DNA from: Papaver somniferum
Taxonomy: Eukaryota > Streptophyta > Magnoliopsida > Ranunculales > Papaveraceae
Assembly: GCF_003573695.1 (NCBI RefSeq)
Contig: NC_039368.1
Span: 13,272,360-13,336,359 of the forward strand
Length of the DNA stretch: 64,000 nucleotides
Direction of reading: 5' to 3'
The notes under the pieces are model-generated. The model had not been told where the DNA came from and ran no database searches. It was given only the letters and a program-made list of their open reading frames with translations. Below, one piece after another: positions 48,671 through 60,140 of the stretch (its first letter is position 1; the number at the start of each line of letters is the position of its first letter). Both the position numbers and the translations under genes were made by a program.

Positions 48671-48680
48671 TATATATAAG
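48671..48680 (+). promoter_or_regulatory. TATA-like box in inner 5' LTR
   Basis: TATATATAAG is followed by ACTGTGGGTATG and is conserved in the 3' LTR at 55059-55068. It is the best candidate core promoter in the LTR. The start site was not determined. Confidence 0.5.
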
Positions 48681-49580
48681 ACTGTGGGTATGTTGTAATA
48701 GTTATGTTTGGAATAGCCAACATCCAGAACTTTCAAGTTCTGTTAAATGTTAATTTTCCATGTTCAGTTCAATTTCCATGTTCTGTTAATGTTGTTTTGT
48801 TTAGTTCAATTTACTGCTTAGTTTCAAGTTCATGTTAGACTTTCATATCCTGTTAAATATATCCTGTTAAATGTATCCTGTTAATGTGTTAGATGTTTGT
48901 GTGTGCTCATTGTTAGTTCAGTTAGTTATGATCATGTTAGTTGTTGCTCCTGTCACTGTCAGTTACATGTCTACTGTTATGTGTAATTTGCTGTCACAAT
49001 TGATGGAATGCTAGGCTAGGTATCTGTGAAGCATTGGTGTGATTGTGCAATGGAAGAAATCAGTGCTCATAGCAAGCTGATTATCTTTCCATTCTTGTTG
49101 TATGCTTAGGTTGCACTGTGATTGAGCATTGGGAGAAACTAGTGCTCATAGCAAGCTAGTTTTCTTCCCATTCTATTTGTTTGCCTGTTTTCTGCCTAGC
49201 CTTGCTTCATTTCAGTTTCTTCACCATCATCCTTGCCCTTGGCTTTAGGCCTTGGTTCATCTTATTTTGTTTTGCTTTTGTGCATTGTTTTGTTTTCTGC
49301 TGTTTAGTTCTTCCATTGCTTTTGCCTTGTTATTTCTTCCCTGCCCTGCAACTCTGTAGCTTTTCTATTTTGCTGCTATTTGTTGTCACTTCCCTTGCAG
49401 TTGTCTGCAGCTGCTGCTGCAACTCTGTTGCTGCTGCACTGCTGTGCATTTTCTACTGCTGCTGCACTGCTTTCTCATCTTGTACATTCTATTGCACTGC
49501 TGCATTGCTACTTCTTTTTCTTGGCCTTGCTGTGCAGCTATTTCTCCTGCACCTGCTACCCTTGCTGTGTAGCTGCAGTA

Positions 49581-49658
49581 CTGCTGCTATTGCTGCCAAG
49601 GTTGCTGCTGCTATTGCTGCCAAGGTTGCTGCTGCTATTGCTGCCAAGGTTGCTGCCA
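49581..49658. repeat. 24-bp tandem repeat in inner 5' LTR
   Basis: The unit combines ATTGCTGCCAAGG with TTGCTGCTGCT and occurs about three times. The 3' LTR copy (55970-56061) has a different arrangement that is 15 bp longer. This accounts for nearly all of the length difference between the two LTRs. Confidence 0.85.
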
Positions 49659-50168
49659 GGCTGCTGCTGCTGCTACTTCTTCTCCTGCCAAGCCAAGTTC
49701 AGTTGTCTAACCCAAAGGCCTAGCTCAATAGCCAAGCCCAATACATTTCATCCCAAAGGCCCAGAACCTTGACTGAATCCAAAGCCCAGTTCACAACAAA
49801 AGACACTGAGCCCAATTCACAAGTGAACTGTTGAGCCCAAGTTCAGGCCAAAGCCCATTTACACTTCAAAGATAACTGAGCCCAAGCTCAGTTCTTTTTA
49901 TTGTTAAACAAACCCACTAAGCCCAATTCATTCAAAGGGCATTCAAACCCATTAGTACTCAAAGCCCAATTTAAGCCAAAAGGCTTCAAAGCCCAACAGC
50001 AATTTAGGAACCCAATTAGCTATAAACACTTCAAAACACACCCGATCTCTGTGGATCGACCCGTACTTGCACGAGCTACAACCGACGACCGTGCACTTGC
50101 GGTATTACTGTAGGCCCCCGTTTCACTTCGCTTCATTTTTATACATATCTCCGGGCCCACCAAGTTTT

Positions 50169-50187
50169 TGGCGCCGTTGCCGGGGAT
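50169..50187 (+). promoter_or_regulatory. Primer binding site, tRNA-Asp
   Basis: TGGCGCCGTTGCCGGGGAT starts six bases after the LTR end and is complementary over 19 bases to the 3' end of plant tRNA-Asp, including CCA. Athila-like elements commonly use this primer. Confidence 0.9.
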
Positions 50188-50841
50188 TGGTGCTGTGTTT
50201 TATCTGTGTTTTTCGTAGCTATTTTGTATTTCATTTCATAGCATTTGCATCTGCATCTGCTTCACTTCATTTGCTGTTGGACCTGCTGTTCTGAACCTGT
50301 TTTTCCTCTGCTGGGACGCCACCAAGGAAAAGAACCAAAACCCAACTGGGTTTTTGCAACAATATCAGAGCAGCTGGGCTGTGCTACAAAGGTAAGCCTA
50401 AACCCATTCAATTGAGAGAACCCAACCTGTGGGCTTCCAAATTTTTTAATTGTGGGCTTGTAATAATTAACCCAATTTTTTGGGCTTTTTATTTTCCTAT
50501 TTTGGGTTTGTAATAATTATTTTTGGGCTTGTTGTGGGCTTGTATTTATTTTGTGTGGGCTTGTTTAAATTCTTTCATTGGACTTGTATTTTAGACTCTG
50601 GGTTTAAACCCAGCTGAGCTTATAACTGATTGTGGACTTGCTTCCACTCAAGAGTGGACCTCGAAACCAAAGTTTTAAAACAAACTTCGGGCCTTAACCA
50701 ACTGGGCCAAATTAAACTTTCAAAATTAAAACTTGGATTTTCGTAGGCCGCAGCCTTCATTTCATCATAGAGGCTTGCACAGTGGGCTTGCTCCCATTTC
50801 AAAAACCAAATTTTATTTTTTTTTATTTTCTTAATTTTATT

Positions 50842-50842
50842 T

Positions 50843-50886
<44 letters not shown>
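50842..50886 (+). repeat. Poly(A) tract in the leader of inner element
   Basis: An uninterrupted run of A of about 38-40 bases lies between the primer site and gag, followed by several degenerate repeats containing GCTCCCATTTTAAAACC. Its exact length may be affected by sequencing error. Confidence 0.8.
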
Positions 50887-50888
<2 letters not shown>

Positions 50889-51071
50889 CTCCCAATTTAA
50901 AACCAAAATTTTACTTTGCTCCCATTTTAAAACCAAATTTTTACTTGCTCCCATTAAACCAAATTTTCAAATATATCCCACCAAAACCAAATTTTTCCCA
51001 AAAATCCAAACCCAAAAACCAAATTTTTTAAAACCCATTAAAACCAAATAGTGGGCTTTTGTCATTTCAAA

Positions 51072-52558
51072 ATGGACCAACCTCGTGCTCTCCATGAATA
51101 CATGTATCCATCAATACAAATTCCATTATCATGTATTGTCTTACCTCAAACCAATAACCCTTTTAAAATAAATGCAAGCATGATACAAATACTTCCTATA
51201 TTTCGAGGGTTCGATTCTGAGAACCCCTATACTCATGTAAGAGAGTTTGAACAAATTTGTCGGACTATGCAACCTGATCATTTGTCCGAAGACTCTCTGA
51301 AATTGCGTTTGTTTACATTTTCTTTAAAAGAAAGGGCCAAAACATGGTTTTACGGTTTGAGACCACAATCAATCACCACTTGGGAACAACTCACTAATCA
51401 ATTTTTCCAAAAATTTTTCCACACCATAGGACCATCGCTATTCGTCAAAGTATCAATTGTTTTGTCCAATTGGATGAGGAAACTGTTTTTCACTATTTTG
51501 AACGTTTTAATGATTTGTTGAGTGAATGTCCGCACCATGGAATTGAGAAGTGGAGACTTGTCGTCATCCTCTATGAGGGACTAGACTTTAAATCTCGAAC
51601 CATGGTTGAATCTATGTGTAATGGTGAGTTTATTGATAAATCTGTGGATGATGCATGGAATTTTTTAGCCGAGATTGCAGAAAAAACCCATCAATGGGAA
51701 TCCGTTAGGGAAACAGGAACAACACCACATGATATGAATCATCCCCATGAATTAGAGTTTTATTCTTGTAATAGCTCCGACCTTAGGATTGAAAATTATC
51801 CTAGATTGCAAAATTCCTATCATGATGATGATGATGATTATGATGTTATGTTAGAAGAACATGTCTATACTGAAAATGTTATGGAACCTTTGGGTTCAAA
51901 TACATTAGGCTTCTCTGCCCCGACCTTAATGCATGATATTTCTTCTAGTATTCCATGTGATGTTTCCCCTGATGTGTCGATACACGAAAATAAATCTGTT
52001 GATGATGTTGATAATTATGATTGTGATCTTTCCAATGTGATTGATGATTGTGAGCATGATGTGATATGTGTAGATGAGTTAGAAGATTTTGATTTAATTG
52101 ATAATGATATGCCTATTCTTCTACATGAGTCACCATCTGTTGGCCTTCCACCCAACCTAGATTTGGTTTGTGCCAATATTGTAAAACCATTTTTTCTGAA
52201 AATTCCTAATCTAGGATTGGAACTGTGTGCTTCCCAGGTCCTCTTGGACTATTTTGCTTCAAAATATAACACTTTTAAAGAGCCACAGTTGGAAATTGCA
52301 CGTTTTCCCATCCCGAAAACAGTCCATTATGAGTTAGACCTTTTGAATCTTGAACCCTTAAAATTAAAAGATTTTGTGCTTAAAAGTGAACCTGTTGAAA
52401 AATTTAGGTTTAGGGGTAATTCATTCGGTTTTTCACTCTCAGTCCCATTTAAGTCCAATTTTAGTGTTTTAAAACTTCCTTTGTCTCTACACTTCGTCTT
52501 TTGGGTTGATCCTCAACTCTTTAGATTGTTAGTGTATGGTGAATTTTTTTGTATATAA
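51072..52558 (+). pseudogene. gag of inner element, single frameshift
   Basis: The first frame starts at ATG 51072 (MDQPRALHEYMYPS) and contains a Retrotrans_gag core, including FSLKERAKTWFYGLRP and SITTWEQLTNQFF. At the homopolymers AAAAATTTTT (about 51409-51418) the family match jumps by one base into a second frame, which carries RFNDLLSECPHHGIEKW and TMVESMCNGEF and runs to 52558. The first frame itself stops at 51521. The two parts together would span about 495 codons, which forms the particle shell. The C-terminal half is an Asp-rich linker with several Asp runs. There is no zinc knuckle and no protease. The damage could be real or a homopolymer sequencing error. Confidence 0.82.
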
Positions 52559-53986
52559 TCCAGTAGTTAAAATTTCTTAAAAAAACCCTTTTGTTCCTTT
52601 TGTATATATTTTGATAATCCAATATGATCTCTGTTGAAATATGTTGGATTTTTGCCTTGAATAACGGAGTTTTAATTCTGCTTTCGCCGTACAATCGGGT
52701 ATTCTCTCTCCTTTTACTCTACTCAGCATGTCCCTTTCCATATGTTGCATTTTAATTCTTTCCATATTTTGAAACATTGAGGACAATGTTTAGTTTAGGT
52801 TTGGGGGTATAGAGTAGATGCCACGATAATATGCTATAATTAAAAACGAACTCCTTCTTCTTTTTGAAAAAAATTGAAAAATTCCAAAAAAAATTGAAAA
52901 GTCAAAATTCCAAAAAAATTAAAAAATGAAAAAAATCATAAAAATGGAGCTCATTTACCTTGAAATGCTGACTCTTGTGCAAATATATATTTTTATTAGG
53001 AGTCTTAGTCTAGATATTTAGGCACCCTGATTCTAGCACAATTCACATAGTGATAAGAAATTTGCACGCGCACGATCTACCAATACATGTATGGCCTCGA
53101 TCTTCAAGGTGTTTGATAGGAAGTTACGATTGCCAATCACTTTAGAATACTGAACGAAACTGGACTAGCTTGTTCTTTGGTTGGTTGGGATAGAAGATGG
53201 AGGTTACATTAAGAAAGACAACCATCGAATTTAACTGGGTGCATCAAAAAGGGCTACCTCTTGCAAAGTGTCATGTAATCTTTTGTTTCTTTATTGTTAT
53301 GTATCAAACTTTGATTGAAAAAAAAAAACGATGTATATATTCAAAAAAAAAAAATATCAGAAAAATACCAAAAAAATCAAGTATTTATCAATTCCATCAT
53401 CTCTTGTTCCAAAAATAAAAAGAGATTTGTCAATGTAAATAAGAGTCATGTAAATAGTCATCTTTTGTTGTTTCGTTGTAATAAGCAAGGAGGGTGTATG
53501 CCATTGATGTACAACGCGAGAAATTGTGAAATACCTCCAACTCATTCACAATTCTCGTAAAGTCCGGACAGCTAGCTAGATTTCGACCTCAGTTCTTAGC
53601 CTGAGAAACTATCTCTTGGTGATTAGTAGTCATAACTTCAGATCTTTCTTTACACATGTGTAGATACACTTTACACTCTTATCACATGTCTTTTTTTTGT
53701 TATCAGTGCTAGGATTGTGCCTTCGATAGCTAGATTGACATCTCCATTTTGCTGTGAGCTTAACTGTTTTGCACATGTCACGTTTGATGGAATATGAGCT
53801 TATATTTTGACCTAGAACTTTGTAGGTACGTTCTAAGCAAACCTTCACGAGACTTCAACTCGTCCACTAGGGACACTTAGTGGTTTAAAAGGCTTAGTGC
53901 ATTCGCTAAATGCATTCGAGAGACCAGCGACAGTGGTATAGTTAGGATTTCCTTAGTTTTGTTTTACTTGAGGACAAGTAAAATTC
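52559..53986 (+). other. Inner element 3' non-coding region
   Basis: There is no coding motif on either strand. The stretch contains A-rich runs (52855-52945, 53315-53415). A second copy of the polypurine sequence AGGTTTGGGGGTAT lies at 52797-52810, preceded by GAGGACAATG. The true one before the LTR is preceded by GAGGACAAG. This suggests that the 1.2 kb between them was duplicated or inserted between two tract copies. Confidence 0.7.
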
Positions 53987-54000
53987 AGGTTTGGGGGTAT
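53987..54000 (+). promoter_or_regulatory. Polypurine tract of inner element
   Basis: AGGTTTGGGGGTAT lies one base before the 3' LTR. It is the expected plus-strand primer and confirms the orientation. Confidence 0.85.
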
Positions 54001-54001
54001 T

Positions 54002-56565
54002 TGATGAGTGCCAAATATTGTATATATTTATCCCTTTTTGTTGGCAATTTAACTCATCTTTTATGCATTAATTCTACATTTTATCCCATATTCTGTATTT
54101 TCATTGTTTTCAAGAATAAATATTTTTATTAATTAATTTTGCACTTTTAGGTAATAAATAAAGTTCGGATGAGTCGCGGAGCGAAAAGAGCAGAAAAGTA
54201 GTGAAAAGCCGGGAGAAATTACGCAAGGAAACCGCGAAGAATGGTGCGCACAACCTCATTTTCTACACACAAAAGCGCCTCCGTTCTCAGCCATCAGATC
54301 AGTTCTCAGAAGCATCCGACGGTCGCTCCTTCATAGAGCATCAAAATCTGATGTCTCTGCCGAGCACCACAGCGCTGAAATTCCAAGCCTTCAGATTAGA
54401 TGGTAGTTGAATCCAACGGTCGCTCCTTTGCTGTTCATCAAAGTTTGATATCTCCGACTAACACTACAACACCTAACTCCATCTGGCATCGTTGATTTTG
54501 TTGTATCATATAATCCAACGGTCTCTCATCGCTTGCCTCCGCATCACCGTCCGATCTACCAACCATCTTCGCATCTCGCAGCTCAGAGTCACAGAACATC
54601 AAAACTAGATACACCCGCCTCACACCCTAGTGACCGAGCACCATCCACCTAACCAAACAACCCCTTCTCCTAACCAGTCGACCTTCTCCTCCACCCACCC
54701 CTCTGCAGAACCATCTCCCTGCAACCATGTCCTGCCACCACCTTCTCCACCTCTGTCACCACCTGCTCCGCCGCCCACCTCTGTCACCACGTCAAACAAT
54801 GATAACCCATCATTGTTCCCATCCCCTAGTCCATCTAATTCACTTATTTCACACATTTTCAACCGAAACCCTAAAGTGTGAAATAGGTAAATTGGGTTGA
54901 GCTAGAGTGAAATTGAAGGCATGGAGAGGTAGAGAAGGACAAGTAGAGTAATGGGTTGCGTTCAATTTGATGTTGCTACATCAAATTAGGTAAGAATTCA
55001 CCAACCCTAGCTCTGTCAGTTTGGGAATTTTTTTTGTAGAACCCTAATGTGTTGTGGGTATATATAAGACTGTGGGTATGTTGTAATAGTTATGTTTGGA
55101 ATAGCCAACATCCAGAACTTTCAAGTTCTGTTAAATGTTAATTTTCCATGTTCAGTTCAATTTCCATGTTCTGTTAATGTTGTTTTGTTTAGTTCAATTT
55201 ACTGCTTAGTTTCAAGTTCATGTTAGACTTTCATATCCTGTTAAATATATCCTGTTAAATGTATCCTGTTAATGTGTTAGATGTTTGTGTGTGCTCATTG
55301 TTAGTTCAGTTAGTTATGATCATGTTAGTTGTTGCTCCTGTCACTGTCAGTTACATGTCTACTTTTATGTGTAATTTGCTGTCACAATTGATGGAATGCT
55401 AGGCTAGGTATCTGTGAAGCATTGGTGTGATTGTGCAATGGAAGAAATCAGTGCTCATAGCAAGCTGATTATCTTGCCATTCTTGTTGTATGCTTAGGTT
55501 GCACTGTGATTGAGCATTGGGAGAAACTAGTGCTCATAGCAAGCTAGTTTTCTTCCCATTCTATTTGTTTGCCTGTTTTCTGCCTAGCCTTGCTTCATTT
55601 CAGTTTCTTCACCATCATCCTTGCCCTTGGCTTTAGGCCTTGGTTCATCTTATTTTGTTTTGCTTTTGTGCATTGTTTTGTTTTCTGCTGTTTAGTTCTT
55701 CCATTGCTTTTGCCTTGTTATTTCTTCCCTGCCCTGCAACTCTGTAGCTTTTCTGTTTTGCTGCTATTTGTTGTCACTTCCCTTGCAGTTGTCTGCAGCT
55801 GCTGCTGCAACTCTGTTGCTGCTGCACTGCTGTGCATTTTCTACTGCTGCTGCACTGCTTTCTCATCTTGTACATTGTATTGCACTGCTGCATTGCTACT
55901 TCTTTTTCTTGGCCTTGCTGTGCAGCTATTTCTCCTGCACCTGCTACCCTTGTTGTGTAGCTGCAGTACTGCTGCTATTGCTGCCAAGGTTGCTGCTGCT
56001 ATTGCTGCCAAGGTTGCTGCCAAGGTTGCTGCTGCTGTTGTTGCTGCCAAGGTTGCTGCCAGGCTGCTGCTGCTGCTACTTCTTCTCCTGCCAAGCCAAG
56101 TTCAGTTGTCTAACCCAAAGGCCTAGCTCAATAGCCAAGCCCAATACATTTCATCCCAAAGGCCCAGAACCTTGACTGAATCCAAAGCCCAGTTCACAAC
56201 AAAAGACACTGAGCCCAATTCACAAGTGAACTGTTGAGCCCAAGTTCAGGCCAAATCCCATTTACACTTCAAAGATAACTGAGCCCAAGCTCAGTTCTTT
56301 TTATTGTTAAACAAACCCACTAAGCCCAATTCATTCAAAGGGCATTCAAACCCATTAGTACTCAAAGCCCAATTTAAGCCAAAAGGCTTCAAAGCCCAAC
56401 AGCAATTTAGGAACCCAATTAGCTATAAACACTTCAAAACACACCCGATCTCTGTGGATCGACCCGTACTTGCACGAGCTACAACCGACGACCGTGCACT
56501 TGCGGTATTACTGTAGGCCCCCGTTTCACTTCGCTTCATTTTTATACATATCTCCGGGCCCACCA
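54002..56565 (+). mobile_element. 3' LTR of inner element (2564 bp)
   Basis: It matches 47613-50162 throughout. Differences include CCCCTTCTCC for CCCATTCTCC near 54661, CTACTTTTATG for CTACTGTTATG near 55361, TCTTGCCATTC for TCTTTCCATTC near 55473 and the minisatellite change near 56010. A TATA-like box lies at 55059-55068. The open frames in it are low-complexity by-products. Confidence 0.95.
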
Positions 56566-56570
56566 AGTAC
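56566..56570. other. Target-site duplication of inner element, right copy (AGTAC)
   Basis: It is an exact copy of 47608-47612 directly after the final CACCA of the LTR. Confidence 0.95.
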
Positions 56571-57260
56571 CCCTTTGGGAGAGGGATTCATTGTACTTCC
56601 GGGGAATAAGGGGGTTGATGCTGATGCATGTCCATGGAATCATTTTTGTCTCGGTTTCGGAGAATTCGTTCCAAATCTTCTCGCCTGACAAAATTGGATG
56701 GTTGATTTCTCTCCACTGGAGTTCCTGGGAGAGTCTCTTCGTCTACAAAGGTGTGTCATGTTGAGGTGCTGACGCCATGGGTATTGGAGGTGTTCCTCGT
56801 TGGCTCTGGATGGCGTGATTCTTGTGGTAGACGTTATGTTAGCGTCTTGAGAAAAATAAGTACCTCCTTCTGCGTTGAGGCCATGTCCGTTTGGGCTCTA
56901 GCGAGAACCTCCTGTCTTTCCATCAAATCAGCAATAGTAATACAGGATCGGCTTCTTCTGGCTCCTCCAGTTTCTCGTCCTGACGGTGGAGTATCTGCGG
57001 TTCCGGTGACGGTTGGAGGTGTCATACTTGACGAAACATTGGGAGCGGCTCTGGCTCTGGTGATTGGAGGTGTAGCACCTGAAGGAGCATTTTCCGCGGC
57101 AGAGGCTCTGGCTCTGGTAATCGAAGGCGTAACGCCTGAAGGAACATTCTACATGTTGGTGGTGCTGACAAGTGGCGTATTAACACCACCGAAGGAATGT
57201 TAACACCGGGAATAATTTCAGCGCCAGTGTTCTCAGGGTTTGTTGCTAATCCGGACGTGA
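56566..57260 (-). pseudogene. gag of outer element, N-terminal part (broken)
   Basis: On the minus strand the frame opens at about 57280 with MVEITSGLATNPENTG. It continues through a Pro/Leu-rich segment and a stretch containing ADLMERQEVLARAQTDM. Near the insertion it gives FVRREDLERILRNRDKND, the conserved segment that precedes the capsid core in plant gypsy gags. Frames change at least once (near 57025), and an in-frame TGA occurs at about 56583-56585. The gene continues at 47612 on the other side of the inner element. Confidence 0.75.
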
Positions 57261-57336
57261 TTTCTACCATCTTGAGATCGGGGTTGAAAAATAGAATCGG
57301 TAATTGAGAAATTGATATTGTAATTGAGATAATAAT

Positions 57337-57354
57337 CTCCCACTGTGGTCGCCA
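57337..57354 (-). promoter_or_regulatory. Primer binding site of outer element
   Basis: On the minus strand TGGCGACCACAGTGGGAG begins two bases after the 5' LTR end. The TGGCGAC start matches tRNA 3' ends finishing in GTCGCCA, such as tRNA-Arg, but the following bases match only partly. The tRNA assignment is tentative. Confidence 0.6.
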
Positions 57355-57356
57355 AT

Positions 57357-59709
57357 TGTTTATGGGTGAAAACGGTTTCTGCTGATTTTGGTAAATTCGT
57401 GCGTGTGGATAAGAAACGAGTCTAAACCCCAAACAATGTACCGCGCGAGAGTACTTTTGATTCGAGAGATCAATCTGTACAAATATGGCCTAAACCAAGA
57501 AATGGTCGTTCCAGACTTGCTTCGGTCACAAAGTGAAGGAGAAGGGTTGGTCTTAGGGAGGGAAGAGAAGAAAGTGTTGAGACCAGAATCGTCGTTCTAG
57601 AAGTGTGGTTGTTTTGTGACTTGTATCAGAAAATTGGATTGCCTAGCTGAATGAAAAATCTATCAAGTGATTTATGAATGTTGTATTGTTCTCCTGACCA
57701 AAACTTGTTGTTTGGTGGAAATAAGTGAAACCTATTTATACAAGTCGCAACAAAACGTACCCTGGTCTCGTAGGAAATGGAAACGATTGAGTAGTGGAAG
57801 AAGGGAGTAACGGATAACGCCCGGAATTGATGTTTTCATAATGAAGGATACGTTTCACCATTACTTCTTGCCATTACTAACCTCCCCGCTTTATGACACT
57901 TTCTTGTAACGGGCTTGTTGCATGCCGCACGTTGTAAACCGCCAGACCAATACCCTGATGAGTATCCCCCAGTTTGTGACATGTTTTGATGTCTCGAGTG
58001 TTTTCGTGGAAAACATGTAGCACTTTGCTACGTGTGGAAAGTTGAAATTGAGAGGCTTGCCGCAGATAAATAGCATTTGATGTTATTAGGCTCGTCTTGG
58101 CTGGTCGCCTAAAACTTTCCACAAGCTCGCCGACTTGGTGGAGAACTTCGATGGTTGAGATCATATCTTATGAAATAAGAGTAGTCGTTGATTGTGGCTA
58201 CCTTGTGTTAGCGCCTGAAGATGGAGCAGTGGCGTTTTTGGTGCACGCCAGTAGCAATGCGGCATGACTGACATGGCTCGTTTATGCCAGTGGCACGGTG
58301 GTGCAAGTGGCGCTTGGTGTAGCCATGGCCATTAATTTTAGGTGGTTGGTCTCCTGAAAGTTGCCAAAAGTCTGTCAGTTCGGTGCCGAACTTCGATGAA
58401 TGAGATTGCATCTCATGAGGAAGGCTAGCCGTTGATTATGGCTACCTTCTGTCGGCGTCTGGCCACTTTGTCTAAATTAGGGTTTAGCATGCCGAAACCC
58501 TAATTAGCGTATATGGCATGCGCGCCTGGCATGCGCGTTTTTGGAAAGTTAGGCATGCCGTTTGGCATGTGCGCCTGACATGCGCGTTTGGCAAGTTAGG
58601 CATGCCGATTGGCATGTGCGTCTGGCATGCACGTTTTGCGGGTTTGGCATGCTGCTTGGCATGTTTGGCATGCCGATTGGCATGTGCGTCTAGCACGCGC
58701 GTTTGGTGTGTTTGGCATGCCGCTCGGCATGTGCGCCTGACATGCGCGTTTGGCGAGTTTGGCATGCTGCTTGGCATGTTTGGCATGCCTATTTCCATGT
58801 GCATCTGGCATGCGCGCTTGGCGGGTTTGGCATGCTGCTTGGCATGTTTGGCATGCCGATTGGAATGTGCGTCTGGCACACGGGTTTGGCATGCTTCTTG
58901 GCATGTTTGGTATGCCGATTGGCATGTGCGTCTGGCATCGTGTTTGGCGCGGGTTTTTGGAAGACAATTGTCTCTGCGACCATCTGGCGTGGTTTCCTCC
59001 TTTTCAACGCTGTGGCGAGTTTGAAGAAACCTGATTGCTTAATGTTAGAGGTCGGCCAAGCATGGGCGTGGCTACACTTCTGTGTGAGTGTGGCGGATTT
59101 AAAGCGACCTGATTGGTCGATGGGAAGTGGGCCCGGCAAGATAGGGCGTGGCCACACTTTCAGTGTGTTGTGGCGGATTTAATCGCCTAGTTTGGCTAAG
59201 CATAGTTTTTCGACCAACAGGGTCTAGTGTACTGCGGGGCGCGAAACCCTAATTTTGCAAATTAGTCGGGTTTATGAGTTTTTTTGTGAGTTATCACAAT
59301 AATTGGCTGGATTTTGTATGCTTCCATAAAAATCCTTATCTACAGAATGCAGTGTGCTTTCCTTCTGAGCATTCCGTGTAATAGCCTTAACTTTGGTACT
59401 TGGAGGTTCATGCTACTCCGCTGCGAGTGAACACAAATCCGTCATGCCATACAGATATTAAGGGTTCTGCCGGGGAACATAGCACAGGAAAGTACTCAGT
59501 GAGTCTTGTATTGGCGAGGTGCCGAAATTTGCAGAGTATTTGAGATGGTCGCTACATTCGCCAGTTTGGATAAATTTCATGTAAATATATCGAATGGTCA
59601 ATAAATATGCTAGTGAAGAGGTTAGTACTCACGGCACCGTTTCCTTGCAGAGTGACGTCAGGTGCAAGGTTTTACGATTTTAACCCTAAGCTAAAAACCA
59701 CCATCAACA
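57357..59709 (-). mobile_element. 5' LTR of outer element (2353 bp)
   Basis: It is the partner of 40789-43131, with several percent divergence and small indels. It includes its own GGCATG-rich minisatellite (58540-58950). The boundary at 59709 follows from the TG...CA termini and from comparison with the other LTR. Confidence 0.9.
58540..58950. repeat. GGCATG-rich minisatellite in 5' LTR
   Basis: It has the same building words as the copy in the other LTR but a different number and order of units, so it has been rearranging since insertion. Long frames stay open on both strands purely because of the repeat. Confidence 0.87.
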
Positions 59710-60085
59710 GTACCACATATAAATAAATGTTATGTATTGATATTACATATTAATATGTAGTATCAATATGTATTGTACTACATATCAATACTGTTAAGTT
59801 ATGTATTGATATTACATATTAATACTGTTTCGTTATACTAGTATACTAGTTTACTACATATTAGTATTAGTACTACATATTACTACTAGCATACTATTAC
59901 ACTAGTATACTAGTAAACTAGTACATATATTACTACTAGTATAGTAAAGTGGTTACCTAATTTACTAGTAAAATATTTTTGTTACTACTAGCACAGTACA
60001 TATTAATATGTAGTATCACCGTATTGATACTACTAGTATGTAGTAACATACTATTAGTAACATTTACATGTGTTGATACTAATTA
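59710..60085. repeat. Cryptic simple repeat of TACTAGTA / TACATAT words (right part)
   Basis: It continues the sequence type found at 40459-40788. Before the outer element inserted, the two were one stretch of about 700 bp. The first five bases (GTACC) are the right target-site copy. Confidence 0.85.
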
Positions 60086-60140
60086 GATCTGGAATGGTGT
60101 TTTAGGCATTTAGAAAACACACTTTATAATCTTCACAAAG

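Larger units (their letters stand above)
47613..50162 (+). mobile_element. 5' LTR of inner element (2550 bp)
   Basis: It runs from TGATGAG to CCACCA and is almost identical to 54002-56565. A pyrimidine-rich stretch lies near 48240-48440 and a TATATATAAG box at 48671-48680. A GCTGCC-type minisatellite lies at about 49581-49658, followed by a CCCAA-rich tail. Open frames here (for example 49181-49723, Leu/Ala/Cys-rich) translate low-complexity sequence and are not genes. Confidence 0.95.
47613..56565 (+). mobile_element. Inner LTR retrotransposon, young, gag-only (8953 bp)
   Basis: The LTRs begin TGATGAGTGCC and end GGGCCCACCA, and are flanked by a perfect AGTAC duplication. The internal domain (50163-54001) has a tRNA-Asp primer site, a frameshifted gag, two copies of a G-rich polypurine tract and nothing else recognisable. 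Protease, reverse transcriptase, RNase H and integrase are missing, so it must have been mobilised by a relative. By eye the LTRs differ by about nine substitutions, one single-base indel and a 15-bp change in a short tandem repeat, in about 2550 bp. That points to a recent insertion. It lies on the opposite strand to the outer element and splits that element's gag. The tRNA-Asp site and gag style suggest an Athila-like Ty3/gypsy lineage. Confidence 0.95.
40789..59709 (-). mobile_element. Outer Ty3/gypsy-type LTR retrotransposon, interrupted, non-autonomous
   Basis: The ends are long direct repeats beginning TGTTTATGGGTG and ending CATCAACA on the plus strand (TG...CA). Coding remnants, primer site and polypurine tract all read on the minus strand, so the right LTR is the 5' one. 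Without the inner insertion the element is about 10 kb. The internal domain encodes gag and an aspartic protease, both broken. I find no reverse transcriptase, RNase H or integrase. An ORF on the opposite strand lies near the 3' LTR. Over the first 95 bp the two LTRs differ at about eight positions, so the insertion is old. Flanking bases are GTACT on the left and GTACC on the right, a target duplication with one mismatch. Confidence 0.9.

Noticed and set aside
49181..49772. Leu/Cys/Ala-rich frame that looks like a multi-pass membrane protein (also 55569-56175)
   Set aside because: It lies inside the inner LTR and reflects TTGCTGCTG and CTTTGCC low-complexity sequence. No family is recognised.
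50169..50187. A tRNA-Asp gene fragment
   Set aside because: Only the 3'-end complement is present, six bases after the LTR. This is the primer binding site, not a tRNA.
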